From DASXZH01 sp036502005 (GTDB lineage Bacteria > Armatimonadota > Fimbriimonadia > Fimbriimonadales > Fimbriimonadaceae): a DNA stretch of 64,000 nt. The translations under genes were made by a program, and so were the position numbers. Positions 8,431-17,508 of this stretch are shown piece after piece (position 1 is the stretch's first letter; each line of letters begins with the position of its first letter). The stretch lies in contig DASXZH010000094.1 in the NCBI GenBank assembly GCA_036502005.1, positions 62,001 to 126,000 on the forward strand, in the 5' to 3' direction. The notes under the pieces are model-generated. The model was not told the DNA's origin and searched no databases. It was given only the letters and a program-made list of their open reading frames with translations.

Positions 8431-8499
8431 TCACCAAATGGTGGCCCCGAGGAGGACAAGAACCGCAACAATGCCAAAGATCTCCCAGAAGATCCTCAT
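8431..8499 (-). CDS. 22-residue hydrophobic small protein
   Basis: An ATG (8499-8497) follows directly on the TAG stop of the metallo-hydrolase (8502-8500). It opens 22 codons ending in TGA at 8431-8433. The peptide starts MRIFWEIFGIVAVLV and continues with LLGATIW, essentially a single transmembrane helix with one Arg at the N-terminus. No intergenic base separates it from the previous gene, so translation would be by re-initiation. The Shine-Dalgarno of the following gene begins right after its stop. Small single-helix proteins of this kind are common but easily missed. Expression is not proven. Confidence 0.45.
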   Translation of the reverse strand: MRIFWEIFGIVAVLVLLGATIW

Positions 8500-9885
8500 C
8501 TACGGTAGCGGAAACTCTTCGCCTTGCTTCGGAATCACCACGTTCCAACCCAATACTTCCTTGATCTTCGCTTGCAGAACCGCTTGAGCAGGCGGTTCGC
8601 CGTGGACGATAAATGCCTGCTTCGGCGGGGCCTTGAACTTCCCCAGCCAAGTCATGATCTCGCCCTGATCAGCGTGCGCCGAAAGAGAGTTGAGCACCTC
8701 GATCTCAGCGTGAACGGGCACATCATATTGGTGAATATGAACGTGTTTCGCTCCCTCCAATAGCTGTCTTCCCATTGTGCCCTGGGCCTGATATCCCGTA
8801 AACAAAACAATAGTCTTGGAATTTGAAATGTGGTGCAAAAGGTGATGGACAATACGTCCGCCGTTCGCCATACCGCTTCCGGCGATGACGACCATGGGGC
8901 CCTTCTGAACATTTAGAGCTTTGCTCGCTTCGCTATCCCTAATGAAGGTGACGCCTTCCGGATGCAGCGGCTTTTCGCCCGCTTCTAGCTTGACCTTGAT
9001 CTCCGAATCGTATTCATCTTTAGCGGCCGCGTAAACGCCGGTCGTGCTGTTTGCCATCGGGCTATCGATGAAAATAGGTATCCGCGGGATCCTATTCTCC
9101 TCTTCCAGTTGGTTGATAAAGTACAGCAACTCCTGAGTGCGCCCAATCGCAAAGGAAGGAACTAGAACCACCGAGCCCTGCTGATAGGCCCTCGTGAAGA
9201 TCTCTGCGAGCTTTCCAAGGGTGTCTTCGTGGGCGTGGAATCGGTCGCCGTAGGTGCTTTCGACGACCAAGTATTCCCCGTATTCAATCGTGGTCGGATC
9301 TTGGATAATTGGCGTATTGAAACGTCCCAAATCCCCCGACATAACTATCTTTTCGCCATTTTCAAAATATATCTCAGCGAAGGCGGAGCCTAAAATATGG
9401 CCGGCCGGCAAATATTGGAACTGCGCCTTACCGGGAAGAGGATGAAACTCATGGTAATGAACCGGTTGGAAAAGCTTCATGCACGCATAGGCGTCTTCCT
9501 CGGTGTAAAGAGGCTGCGCCGGACTATGAGAAGTTAAGTTGTGCCGGTTTGCAAACCGCGCGTCTTCTTCTTGGATCCGACCGGAGTCGGGCAGGCTGAT
9601 CCTGGTTAAGTCTATCGTTGCCTTGGTTGCGTAAATGGGGCCTTTGTAGCCATCCCTAACCAGCTTTGGAAGATAACCGATGTGATCCAAATGGGCGTGC
9701 GTAATCACGATCGCTTCGATTTCGCGGATATCGATCGGAAGCGGCTCCCAATTTCGATGTCGAAGTTCCTTGTCTCCTTGGAACAATCCGCAATCTACAA
9801 GCACTTTGTGGCCGTTAAGGGTGAGAAGGTGCTTGGATCCGGTCACGGTTTCCGCAGCGCCGAGGAATCTGATCGTTTGAGGCAT
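8500..9885 (-). CDS. MBL-fold beta-CASP metallo-hydrolase (RNase/CPSF-like)
   Basis: A 461-aa protein. The metallo-beta-lactamase core carries the zinc motif THAHLDHIGYLPKL at ~61-74, preceded by VDCGLFQGDKE. Further ligands lie in AGHILGSAFAEI and VMSGDLGRFN. A beta-CASP domain follows (VLVPSFAIGRTQELLYF, IFIDSPMANSTTGVY), and the C-terminal RNA-specificity block has GSGMANGGRIVHHL, LFTGYQAQGTMGRQL and SLSAHADQGEIMTWL. Family members cut RNA endo- or exonucleolytically. The size and motif set fit bacterial proteins related to CPSF73 and TTHA0252 rather than RNase J, which is longer. It heads a minus-strand operon with three small genes. Confidence 0.88.
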   Translation of the reverse strand: MPQTIRFLGAAETVTGSKHLLTLNGHKVLVDCGLFQGDKELRHRNWEPLPIDIREIEAIVITHAHLDHIGYLPKLVRDGYKGPIYATKATIDLTRISLPDSGRIQEEDARFANRHNLTSHSPAQPLYTEEDAYACMKLFQPVHYHEFHPLPGKAQFQYLPAGHILGSAFAEIYFENGEKIVMSGDLGRFNTPIIQDPTTIEYGEYLVVESTYGDRFHAHEDTLGKLAEIFTRAYQQGSVVLVPSFAIGRTQELLYFINQLEEENRIPRIPIFIDSPMANSTTGVYAAAKDEYDSEIKVKLEAGEKPLHPEGVTFIRDSEASKALNVQKGPMVVIAGSGMANGGRIVHHLLHHISNSKTIVLFTGYQAQGTMGRQLLEGAKHVHIHQYDVPVHAEIEVLNSLSAHADQGEIMTWLGKFKAPPKQAFIVHGEPPAQAVLQAKIKEVLGWNVVIPKQGEEFPLP

Positions 9886-9907
9886 TAAAGCGGATTATAC
9901 GTTGAGA

Positions 9908-10070
9908 AGCTTGGCGAAAGTGGAAAGTCGAAAGTCGAAGGCCGATTTCAAAATGGGTTGCGTCCCAAATCGAGAATCGACAATCAAAAATCGAAAATCC
10001 CTGGGGGGGGTGGCAATCGGGGCCGTCGCGACCAGTGTCTCAACAGCACTTTGGAGTTTGGAAACTCCAA
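9908..10070. repeat. Word repeats and palindrome before the 10131 gene
   Basis: GTCGAAA-type heptamers at 9920-9940 (GGAAAGTCGAAAGTCGAAGG) are followed by AATCGAGAATCGACAATC words at 9968-10000 and a run of eight G at about 10003-10010. A 20-bp palindrome, TTGGAGTTTGGAAACTCCAA, lies at 10051-10070. No ORF is convincing here. The same words recur in other intergenic regions of this window. Confidence 0.6.
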
Positions 10071-10130
10071 TTCAAAATGGAACTCAATACCATGATTGAC
10101 CCCTAAACCTCAAAATAATCGTCTAATTTA

Positions 10131-11840
10131 ATGAAGCCAAATATGAAACGATTTTTTTGCTCCATTACAGCCATCGCTTTAATCGCCGGAATGGCTTGTG
10201 CACAAGACCTCAGCAAGAAGATCACCTTTGAGTGCCCCGCCGAAACCGTGGATCAGGTATTTGCAAAACTCGCCAAGTTGACCGGAATAAACTTCACCTC
10301 CGAACCTGCCACCGCTTCCGACGTTCTCCTCATCTCAGTCAAAGATCAATCAGTCGGCAAACTGCTTCAGGAGATCGCGACGGCCTGCTCAGCCCAATGG
10401 ATGACGATTGCCGATGAGTACCGCCTGATTCCAGATCCTGAGAAACGCCAAAAAGAACAGGCGGATTGGGTTGCCCGGCGGGCAGACGCGATTGTTAAAA
10501 CTCTTGCTAAAAATAGCCCCGGCAACGGGGGGCTGTCGACCATCATAGCTGCCCTGGACCCCACAGCTTTAGCCCAACTAGAATCCGGCCAGCGCATAGT
10601 TTATTCAAATCAGCCTAATAATGCACAGGTCGCATCTTCCCTGCTTAATGCCGATAATCTAGCCTCGCTCCTTAATGGTAGAGTGCCCGAAAACAACTCT
10701 GGCGAACTGCCAAAGACTGTGCTCGCCGTTTCGAATAGCCAGGACACCTACCGATTCCGGCTTGATGTTTATAATCGTAAAGGAGGGGTGATAGCGAGCG
10801 AAACCGGGGGTCTGGCGGGCATGGCCGCCTTGATCGCACCATCCGCTTTTACGCTCCCGGATGCTCTCACGAGTGCAGATACTGCCGCCGTCGCTATTCC
10901 GGATACGACGACCGAACTTATAAAGAACGGCATGGATCGCGGCACGCCTCACACTGAGAAGCTGAGCAAGGAGGCGCTAGATATCCTAGGTCATCCATAC
11001 GCGCACGATCCGCTTTCGCTTTACGCCGGCCCAGCACTCCTCCAACGGGCCAAGGAATGCGACCTGCCGATTGTCGCTGACCTGCCTGATTCCGTTTCAC
11101 TTCTTCAATCCGCAACGGCGGCCGACTTCTTAAAAGATGCCGCGCAAAAGGGGCTTCTTCAGGCTAAAATCAGCAAAGAATGCCTGATAGTCATGCCCGG
11201 CGATCCAGCTAGTAGCCGGCGGCACAGGGCCAATCGCAAGGCTCTTGAAACCCTTATGCAAGCCGGGCTCACTAAACAGAGCGCGCGGCTTACGGACCTT
11301 GCCGCTTTCGCCATAGCAGAACCTCGGCCACCCGAAGCGGCCGCTGGCAATGATGCCTCAGTTCCCTACCTGAAGGCGATCCTGCCGAACTTGCAAAACT
11401 TCAGCGAGCAGAACTCTGCATTCGGTACCCTCCGTTTTTTTGGCTTCCTTTCACCGGACCAACAGCAAACCGCGTTAAAGGAACAACAGGTCTCGTTGAC
11501 GGACCTTTCCGCGAACGCTCAAACGGCTCTAAACGAGCTCGTCTTCGGCGCGGATGCAATCATCGAGAAAAAGGGCGCCCCGCAGGCGGCAAATCCTCGC
11601 TACGGATACCGAAGAGTCGGCGCGCCCCTATCTCGCGGCTTTACGGTAGGAATGACTTATGAAACCGAGCCTACCGAATCGATGCTAAATGGTTACGGGC
11701 CGCAGGCAAACTTCTGCGTCCTCGCTTCTCAGGGCCGAATGGGTGGCATCCAGCCGGAGATCATTTTCACGTTCACGTTTCAACTCTTGAAGGATGTTGA
11801 CCTGGTTTCAACCCTGAACGAATCGCTCCCAAAGCAGTAG
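10131..11840 (+). CDS. Secreted protein with STN-like N-terminal domain
   Basis: A 569-aa protein with a Sec signal peptide (MKRFFCSITAIALIAGMACA, cleavage near residue 24). Residues ~28-105 (ITFECPAETVDQVFAKLAKL, INFTSEPATASDVLLISVKD, then SVGKLLQEIATACSAQW) resemble the secretin/TonB short N-terminal (STN) domain. That domain usually packs against outer-membrane channels, but no secretin channel domain follows. The remaining ~460 residues are of unknown type. A second Met at residue 5 could be the start. It stands alone between repeat-rich DNA and a broken gene 17 bp downstream. Envelope location is likely; function unknown. Confidence 0.6.
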   Translation: MKPNMKRFFCSITAIALIAGMACAQDLSKKITFECPAETVDQVFAKLAKLTGINFTSEPATASDVLLISVKDQSVGKLLQEIATACSAQWMTIADEYRLIPDPEKRQKEQADWVARRADAIVKTLAKNSPGNGGLSTIIAALDPTALAQLESGQRIVYSNQPNNAQVASSLLNADNLASLLNGRVPENNSGELPKTVLAVSNSQDTYRFRLDVYNRKGGVIASETGGLAGMAALIAPSAFTLPDALTSADTAAVAIPDTTTELIKNGMDRGTPHTEKLSKEALDILGHPYAHDPLSLYAGPALLQRAKECDLPIVADLPDSVSLLQSATAADFLKDAAQKGLLQAKISKECLIVMPGDPASSRRHRANRKALETLMQAGLTKQSARLTDLAAFAIAEPRPPEAAAGNDASVPYLKAILPNLQNFSEQNSAFGTLRFFGFLSPDQQQTALKEQQVSLTDLSANAQTALNELVFGADAIIEKKGAPQAANPRYGYRRVGAPLSRGFTVGMTYETEPTESMLNGYGPQANFCVLASQGRMGGIQPEIIFTFTFQLLKDVDLVSTLNESLPKQ

Positions 11841-11857
11841 TTGCGGTTGTGGAGAAA

Positions 11858-12143
11858 ATGACCTTAGACGAGTTCCGCGTGACCCTAACCAATGATTCGC
11901 CGCCTCAAATGGCGGCGGCGTTGCAAGCTCTTTGGTACGACGCCAAAGGCGATTTGGCACAACGCCCACGAAACCGCCCAATCGGACGAAGGCCAGAACG
12001 CCGCTTGGGTCCACGCCTACCTTCATCGAAAAGAAGGCGATATGTCCAACGCGGGTTATTGGTACCGCAGAGCCGGCAGACCAGCCCAATCTGGTTCCTT
12101 AGAAGACGAATGGGAGTCAATTGTAAAAGCTCTGCTGGGCTAA
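11858..12143 (+). pseudogene. Frameshifted small conserved protein
   Basis: Two frames together encode one ~94-aa protein. Frame 1 from ATG 11858 reads MTLDEFRVTLTNDSPP ... ALQALWYDAKGD. The second frame continues W-HNAHETAQSDEGQNAAWV ... AYLHRKEGDMSNAGYWYRRA and ends LEDEWESIVKALL. The frames join if one T is removed from the TTT at 11953-11955 (GATTTGGCAC would be GATTGGCAC). The composite matches a widespread small protein of the MTLDEFR / HRKEGDxxNAxYWYRRAGRP type, whose function is unknown. The single extra T may be a true mutation or a sequencing error. GTG 11849 is an alternative start. The gene follows the 10131 gene closely. Confidence 0.7.
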
Positions 12144-12159
12144 AACTTTCGACTTTCGG

Positions 12160-13692
12160 CTAAGGCAAAACCTTCGCAGCCAGGGCATCAAAGGCCAGCG
12201 CTTCATTGGGTTCGGCATCAGCAACATAGGCCTTCATGGCTTTAATCTGCTCGGTTGGGTTTTCCCCTTCAACCGCAGCTTTATCTTTGGCAGCTCCATC
12301 CTCATAAAGATAAAGGCTCATTTTGAACGAGTTCACCACGAACCGCCTATAAATCGCCCGCTCCTCAGGATCGGTAGGCTCATGTTTCTTCACGTTGCCA
12401 TCGCCCAAAAAGGCGCTGTAATCGATGAAGAAATGCTGCGGGGTGGTGCGTCCCCAAGCCTCCGGAATAAAGCCATCAACCACCAGCTTCCGCGTAATCA
12501 AAAAAGCGTCGTGCATAGGGTACGGACCATCGCTCAGAAGCCTTTCCGTGATGATTCTCGTTGTCCGGTCTTCAGGGCATAAGTGGGATCGTTCCAAGCC
12601 CTGGTCCATCAGCCAGCCCGCGTAGAGCGAAGGCAACCGAATTTGCGCCATTTGTTCTGCAGCCGTAGGGCCGGCCAACTTTTTATCAAGGATCTGGTCG
12701 GGAAAAGCGAACATCGAAAATGGCGTATCAGAGCGCGCATCGGCAAAGACGCCAAGCTCTAAGAGAGGATTCGGAAGGTCTTTCCGCTTTATTTCGCCAA
12801 AGAAAACGGGGCCAACGTTTTTGAACGCATCTTCGCCATGCTCTTCCATTCGCAGTACATGCGAATAAACCAAAAGGGCGCGAAACTTGTCGTATGCCAT
12901 CATTTGGTCGTACGCGTAAGGGTCGCCAGGCTTATGTTCCGGCGAATAAACGATGGCAAACAGGTTCTGCGGATTCGGATTCTCCAGATACGAATTCTCA
13001 TGGATGAAATAGGTTGGCCAAGGGAATTTAAGCTGAACCGCCACATCGGCGATCCAGTGGGCAAAGGTTGCGTGTTCCCTACCATGGAATCCGTCCTCTG
13101 AGATCCGGTTGAAAACAATCCCGACCGGCAGTTGGCGTGGATCGACGGCCAGCACTTCGTCCTTCGCTTTTTCGGCCGCCTCCAACGAATCTACGTTGCC
13201 GCTCGCTAACGTCGGCAGTTTGGTCTCCAACTCTTTAGCAAAGGCCAAATCCCGTTCTGCCGGCGTTTTTCCGGGCAAAACCGAACCGCCAGGTTGAAGC
13301 GGGCGGTCCTTCATCGGATCCAGCAGCTTCTTGATCCCATACTTTTCACGCACGGCGTGGATGAATTCCACTATGCCTTCAGCGCCTTTTTCCCCAAGGT
13401 GCGGCTTCGCGCGCCTCCTAAGGGTGTCGTCATCAAAACTGTATGCGGCGATTTCTAAGGCATCGGGCGAGTGGCAGAACGCGCAGGTGCTGTTGGAAAC
13501 ATCCGACTGTCGCCACAACTCCAGACCTTTAACGTACGCGTCCGAACCGGAAACGCTTGAACCGATATAAGGTGACCTCGGCCCCTTTGGCCCCTGCGCA
13601 CTGACTATCGCGGTGGCAAGCACAGAAGCTCCCGCGAAGAATCCTAACAGGCTTTTCCTTTTGGTTAAGAAGGCAATACGTTGAAAGTCCAT
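12160..13692 (-). CDS. Secreted c-type cytochrome-like protein
   Basis: A 510-aa protein with an N-terminal signal (SLLGFFAGASVLATAIVSAQ) and one haem c attachment motif, STCAFCHSPDALEIA, at about residues 68-82. A large domain of unknown type follows, rich in aromatic and His residues (FNRISEDGFHGREHATFAHW, YPMHDAFLITRKLVVDGFIP). With a single CxxCH near the N-terminus and ~400 further residues, it could be a periplasmic oxidoreductase, but no catalytic family is recognised. It is convergent with the frameshifted gene (16 bp between stops) and has no cytochrome maturation genes nearby. Confidence 0.65.
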   Translation of the reverse strand: MDFQRIAFLTKRKSLLGFFAGASVLATAIVSAQGPKGPRSPYIGSSVSGSDAYVKGLELWRQSDVSNSTCAFCHSPDALEIAAYSFDDDTLRRRAKPHLGEKGAEGIVEFIHAVREKYGIKKLLDPMKDRPLQPGGSVLPGKTPAERDLAFAKELETKLPTLASGNVDSLEAAEKAKDEVLAVDPRQLPVGIVFNRISEDGFHGREHATFAHWIADVAVQLKFPWPTYFIHENSYLENPNPQNLFAIVYSPEHKPGDPYAYDQMMAYDKFRALLVYSHVLRMEEHGEDAFKNVGPVFFGEIKRKDLPNPLLELGVFADARSDTPFSMFAFPDQILDKKLAGPTAAEQMAQIRLPSLYAGWLMDQGLERSHLCPEDRTTRIITERLLSDGPYPMHDAFLITRKLVVDGFIPEAWGRTTPQHFFIDYSAFLGDGNVKKHEPTDPEERAIYRRFVVNSFKMSLYLYEDGAAKDKAAVEGENPTEQIKAMKAYVADAEPNEALAFDALAAKVLP

Positions 13693-13755
13693 TTTTTCAG
13701 CAAAGCCGTGTCACACTGGGCGCTGCACGGAATCATACATCTTTCTCTAGGTCTC

Positions 13756-13897
13756 TTTGTCATCGCGAGGAGGCTCTCCGTGGGCCGACGTTGCGACCTA
13801 CGTGGCTAAACGCCGAACCGGTGGAACGCCAAAAAGATTGCCGCGTCGCTACCGAGCCTTCGGGGATTCCGGCTCGTTCGCTCCTCGCAATGACAAA
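13756..13897. repeat. MITE-like element with GTCATTGCGAGGAG ends
   Basis: A 142-bp segment with inverted ends: TTTGTCATCGCGAGGAG at 13756-13772 and CTCCTCGCAATGACAAA at 13881-13897. Inside are short words such as CGTCGCTACCGAGCCTTCGG. Elements with GTCATTGCGAGGAG-type ends are dispersed in many unrelated bacterial genomes and carry no gene. It occupies the 340-bp gap between the cytochrome-like gene and the M1 peptidase. Confidence 0.7.
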
Positions 13898-14032
13898 CTA
13901 CAAATTTATTTTCGAACCGACACTCTTCGTGCTGCCGAAATCCCACTCCTTCAATTATACGGAACCTTCCTTGCCATAGGTATTCCGCTTTAAAGTATTG
14001 CGGAATATCCGCTCATGGGTCCAAACTGAGGC

Positions 14033-16519
14033 ATGCGTTCTAAGTGGTTTATTCTTGGGCCCGCCCTCACCGCCATTCTCTTCGTTGCCAGCACCTTGGA
14101 TGCCAAGGCGCAGTTCAATAACGGAGACGCCTTTTCCGCGCCCAATGCAACCGTGCACTACGCACCCAATCGCGAATACGATCTGATCAACGTCAACGTC
14201 GACGTGAGCGTAGACTGGCCAGACCGGGAGTTCGGCGGCTCAGTGGTTGATACGCTATCCCCGTTAAGGAATGGACTCGATCACATCACTCTGGACGCGG
14301 GCGAAAACTTGAACATCAAGTCCGTCGAAATCGACGGCCAGTCCACATCGTTCAAGCACGAAGGCAAGAAGCTCATCATCGCCTCCGGCATGATCCCCCG
14401 AGATAAGGTGGTCCGCGTAAAGGTCACTTACGATTCCAAGAATGCGGGCGGCAGGGGATTTGGCCAAGGCGGCGAAGGTGGATGGCATTGGATCCAGACC
14501 CGGGTTGGAGAACCGAACCGAATCGGATTCTGGACGCAGGGCGAGACCGGATACAACAGCAACTGGGTGCCCATTTGGGATTACCCCAACGATTTCACGA
14601 CTTCGGAAACTCACACCACCGTCCCCGCTGATTGGACCGTGATCGGCAACGGCGTGCCCGTTTCGAACACGCTTAGCTCAGATGGCAAGACCCGAACCTT
14701 CGTTTGGAAGATGACGATTCCGCATGCCACTTACCTTCTTTCCCTGTGCGGCGGACCGTTCGATGTCGGCCACGATAGCTGGCGCGGAATGCCTCTTTGG
14801 TACGTGGTGCCGAAGGGCGAGGGCAACCTTATCAAGGAATCTTTTGGCCACACCCAGGACATGCTTTCGTTCTATAGCGATGCCATCGGCTATCGATTCC
14901 CCTGGCCCAAATACGCCCAGGATGCCATGTTCGATTTTGGCGGCGGCATGGAAAATGTCAGCGCGACCACACTAGGGGAAAACTCGCTAACCGATGAAAG
15001 AGCAGGCTACTACGCGATGGATTCGCTGAACTCCCACGAGATGGGACACCAATGGTTCGGCGACACCGTTACTACCAAAGATTGGGGCCAGATTTGGCTC
15101 AATGAAAGCTTTGCAACCTACATGCAGATCATGTATTTTGAGCATAGTCGGGGCCCTAACGGCTACGCCCGCGAGATCGAATCGGCCCTGCAGAGCTATC
15201 TCCAGGAAGCACAGCGCTACCACCGCCCGGTCGTAACCAATTTCTATAGCAACCCCGATGCGATGTTCGACCAGCACACTTATCCCAAGGGCGGAGTCAT
15301 CCTTCACACGCTCAGGCAAATGCTTGGCGATCAGGCATTCTTCGCCGGGTTAAAGCATTACCTGCTGCTTCACCAGCACACGCCGGTTGAAACAAACGAC
15401 CTTTGCGAGGCGATGACCGATTCCAGCGGCATCAACCTTCATCCCTTTTTCGATCAGTGGCTTTACAAACCCGGCCATCCCGTACTTGATACAACCTGGA
15501 GATGGGATGGCAGCAACGTGGTTTTACACGTAAAGCAGACCCAGGACAGGAGCGACGGAACTCCCATTTACAATGTAAAAACGGCCATCGGAATCATCGA
15601 TGGCACGCACCTCGACGAAGTGCCGATCCGCTTGACCGACAAGGAACAGGATTTCAAAGTTGCCCGTTCGGCGAAGCCGAACGCAGTGCTGTTTGATCCC
15701 GAGCACAACTTCCTTCGGGAGATCCCCACCCTCCATTGGGATAAGACGGAACTTCCCTACATTCTGCAGACCGCGCCCAACTGTATCGACCGCAACAAAG
15801 CGATGCGGGACATGCTGGACGGCAATCCAACTGATGCCGATATAAACATGATCGTATCCGTTCTTTCGGCGGATAACTCGCAGTTCCCTGCCATTGAAAG
15901 CTATTTCCTTTTGACCAACCTGAAGAAGGAGTCGCTCAGGTCGTTCTATGAGACGGAGTTGAAGCACCCGGATATTGCGCGCCGCGCGAGCGGAGTGGAG
16001 GGTCTTGCCGCATTGGCCGCTACCCCTGAGGTGACGCAGCAGTTTCGCTCCTATATCAACGATAAGGAACCTTATGCGATTGTTCGAAACTCCCTTCAGG
16101 CCTTGGCCGATTGGGATCTAAAGGGCAATATGGATGTCTTTATCAAAGCCAGCCAGATTCCTTCATTGCGCAATACGGTTCGTACTGCCGCTTTGAACAT
16201 TCTCGCTCGCTCTCACACGCCTGAGGCGCTAAACCTGATTGTCGGCGACACCGCTCCCGGCCATCCGACTGATTTCCGCACCACGGCGCTGCTGGCGCTT
16301 GTTACCTTGACGGATTCGCAACCAACGGCGAAGGCAGCTTTGCGAGCCGCCCTTAACGATAAGGACGCGGCCATCGAGTACGCCGCCGTTCAGGCCATTT
16401 CAAGGACGGACGATAAATCCTTTATCCCCGATCTGCAGGCGCTCGCCGCTCGATCCGACCTCCCCGACGCGGCTCAGTTTAAGCCGTATATCGAGAATGT
16501 GATAAAGCAGATGTCGTAG
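14033..16519 (+). CDS. M1 family zinc aminopeptidase (secreted)
   Basis: An 828-aa protein with a signal peptide (residues ~1-25, ILGPALTAILFVASTLDAKA). The M1 N-terminal beta domain is followed by the exopeptidase motif GGGMENVSATTLGE at ~303. The zinc site HEMGHQWFGD starts at residue 335 with the distal Glu in NESFATYM (~358). A C-terminal HEAT-like helical domain covers ~600-828. M1 enzymes remove N-terminal residues from peptides; a secreted form would digest external or periplasmic peptides. A paralogue of nearly the same length is encoded at 53311-55785 on the other strand. The two share the same domain order and many words (YDLxN, NPDAMFDQHTYPKGG-like). ATG 14033 was chosen because the signal follows directly. 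Confidence 0.92.
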   Translation: MRSKWFILGPALTAILFVASTLDAKAQFNNGDAFSAPNATVHYAPNREYDLINVNVDVSVDWPDREFGGSVVDTLSPLRNGLDHITLDAGENLNIKSVEIDGQSTSFKHEGKKLIIASGMIPRDKVVRVKVTYDSKNAGGRGFGQGGEGGWHWIQTRVGEPNRIGFWTQGETGYNSNWVPIWDYPNDFTTSETHTTVPADWTVIGNGVPVSNTLSSDGKTRTFVWKMTIPHATYLLSLCGGPFDVGHDSWRGMPLWYVVPKGEGNLIKESFGHTQDMLSFYSDAIGYRFPWPKYAQDAMFDFGGGMENVSATTLGENSLTDERAGYYAMDSLNSHEMGHQWFGDTVTTKDWGQIWLNESFATYMQIMYFEHSRGPNGYAREIESALQSYLQEAQRYHRPVVTNFYSNPDAMFDQHTYPKGGVILHTLRQMLGDQAFFAGLKHYLLLHQHTPVETNDLCEAMTDSSGINLHPFFDQWLYKPGHPVLDTTWRWDGSNVVLHVKQTQDRSDGTPIYNVKTAIGIIDGTHLDEVPIRLTDKEQDFKVARSAKPNAVLFDPEHNFLREIPTLHWDKTELPYILQTAPNCIDRNKAMRDMLDGNPTDADINMIVSVLSADNSQFPAIESYFLLTNLKKESLRSFYETELKHPDIARRASGVEGLAALAATPEVTQQFRSYINDKEPYAIVRNSLQALADWDLKGNMDVFIKASQIPSLRNTVRTAALNILARSHTPEALNLIVGDTAPGHPTDFRTTALLALVTLTDSQPTAKAALRAALNDKDAAIEYAAVQAISRTDDKSFIPDLQALAARSDLPDAAQFKPYIENVIKQMS

Positions 16520-16541
16520 TCCCGGCGGAACAGCGAAGCTC

Positions 16542-16913
16542 ATGATTCTTTGGCCCGATACGCGATGGAATGTACTGTGTGCACTTTATAGAATATGCAG
16601 AATGGGGCGGGCACTCCATCTGGATCCTTCAAGCAGGTGGGACGCTACGTGGCTCATGGAACGCTTCGAGGAGATCAACGACTTAGCCAGCATCGATACA
16701 GACAAACTGTTGGCTAATGTCCTATACGCCCCCGAAGAGGAAATTAAACTCCGGAGGTTCAACGAGGGCCTCGGACAACCGTTTTTTGACTTGATACAGG
16801 CTGAGAATCACGATGGGCAAGGTGCGGCCGAAATTGTGCGGGCTGGGAAAGAGGCTTACGCTTGCATTAGGCTGTACAAAATGGGATGCCTGGAATGGCT
16901 GAGAGAAACATAA
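16542..16913 (+). CDS. Hypothetical protein
   Basis: A 123-aa protein of unknown family, 22 bp after the M1 gene. It is rich in Arg/Leu/Asp, has no signal and no clear motif, and contains a mostly helical acidic part (LMERFEEINDLASIDTDKLL, then APEEEIKLRRFNEG). The start is uncertain: the first ~20 residues (MILWPDTRWNVLCALYRICR) look atypical, and Met21 may be the true start. It overlaps the next gene by a few codons, which suggests coupled translation of a small two-gene unit. Confidence 0.45.
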   Translation: MILWPDTRWNVLCALYRICRMGRALHLDPSSRWDATWLMERFEEINDLASIDTDKLLANVLYAPEEEIKLRRFNEGLGQPFFDLIQAENHDGQGAAEIVRAGKEAYACIRLYKMGCLEWLRET

Positions 16914-17293
16914 CCGAAGATGTCTTTCCAAGCCTTTCTAATCCTGGTGATCGGTTCAAGTGCTTTTGTCGACTGTTCGATTGGATAGATTGGGTCGACG
17001 CAATGCGGCACGGTGCGCCCTCGCCGCTAAACCTACAGGCCTTCGAAGAATCTCTTGGGGCCGTCTTCGTGCATTTGCCAACGGCGGTGGGCTTGTGGCT
17101 AGCCAATGCTGACGAAGCCGAACTCTTCGAGGTTCTGGCCAGATATATTTCGAGGGAGGTCGGAGTTCAGAGAAAGGGAGCGCACCTTGAGCTCCTACTG
17201 ACCAATATCGGGCTGGGCGCGCTTGTTGATGCCAGGCAGCTGCGCGGCCTGATAATGAGCGTCGGCATACCGTCCTTTGCCCTACCGGAATGA
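16886..17293 (+). CDS. Hypothetical protein overlapping the previous gene
   Basis: A 135-aa protein with no recognised family. The centre is hydrophobic and helical (LGAVFVHLPTAVGLWLANAD, then EAELFEVLARYISREV, LELLLTNIGLGALVDARQLR). It looks like a compact helical domain, not a membrane protein. The start is 16886 or 16895; both overlap the end of the upstream gene (stop at 16913), an arrangement typical of translational coupling. Nothing nearby points to a role. Confidence 0.45.
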   Translation: MPGMAERNITEDVFPSLSNPGDRFKCFCRLFDWIDWVDAMRHGAPSPLNLQAFEESLGAVFVHLPTAVGLWLANADEAELFEVLARYISREVGVQRKGAHLELLLTNIGLGALVDARQLRGLIMSVGIPSFALPE

Positions 17294-17508
17294 TGTGACC
17301 TTACTGGGTGCAAGGCTAAGGGGCCGAGTAAATTTAGCGAAGGCTCAAGGCTCTGAAAAGGGAGGCATCCTATTTTTTAAACTGCGTTGAGTAGTGAGGC
17401 CTAGAAACCTAGACTCACCCTATCCAAAATGTATACTCGACATATGTCTGGCATACGGTTTCACGAACTTTATGGATGGGCGCCTAGATGCAAGGAACCA
17501 CTGCACCC

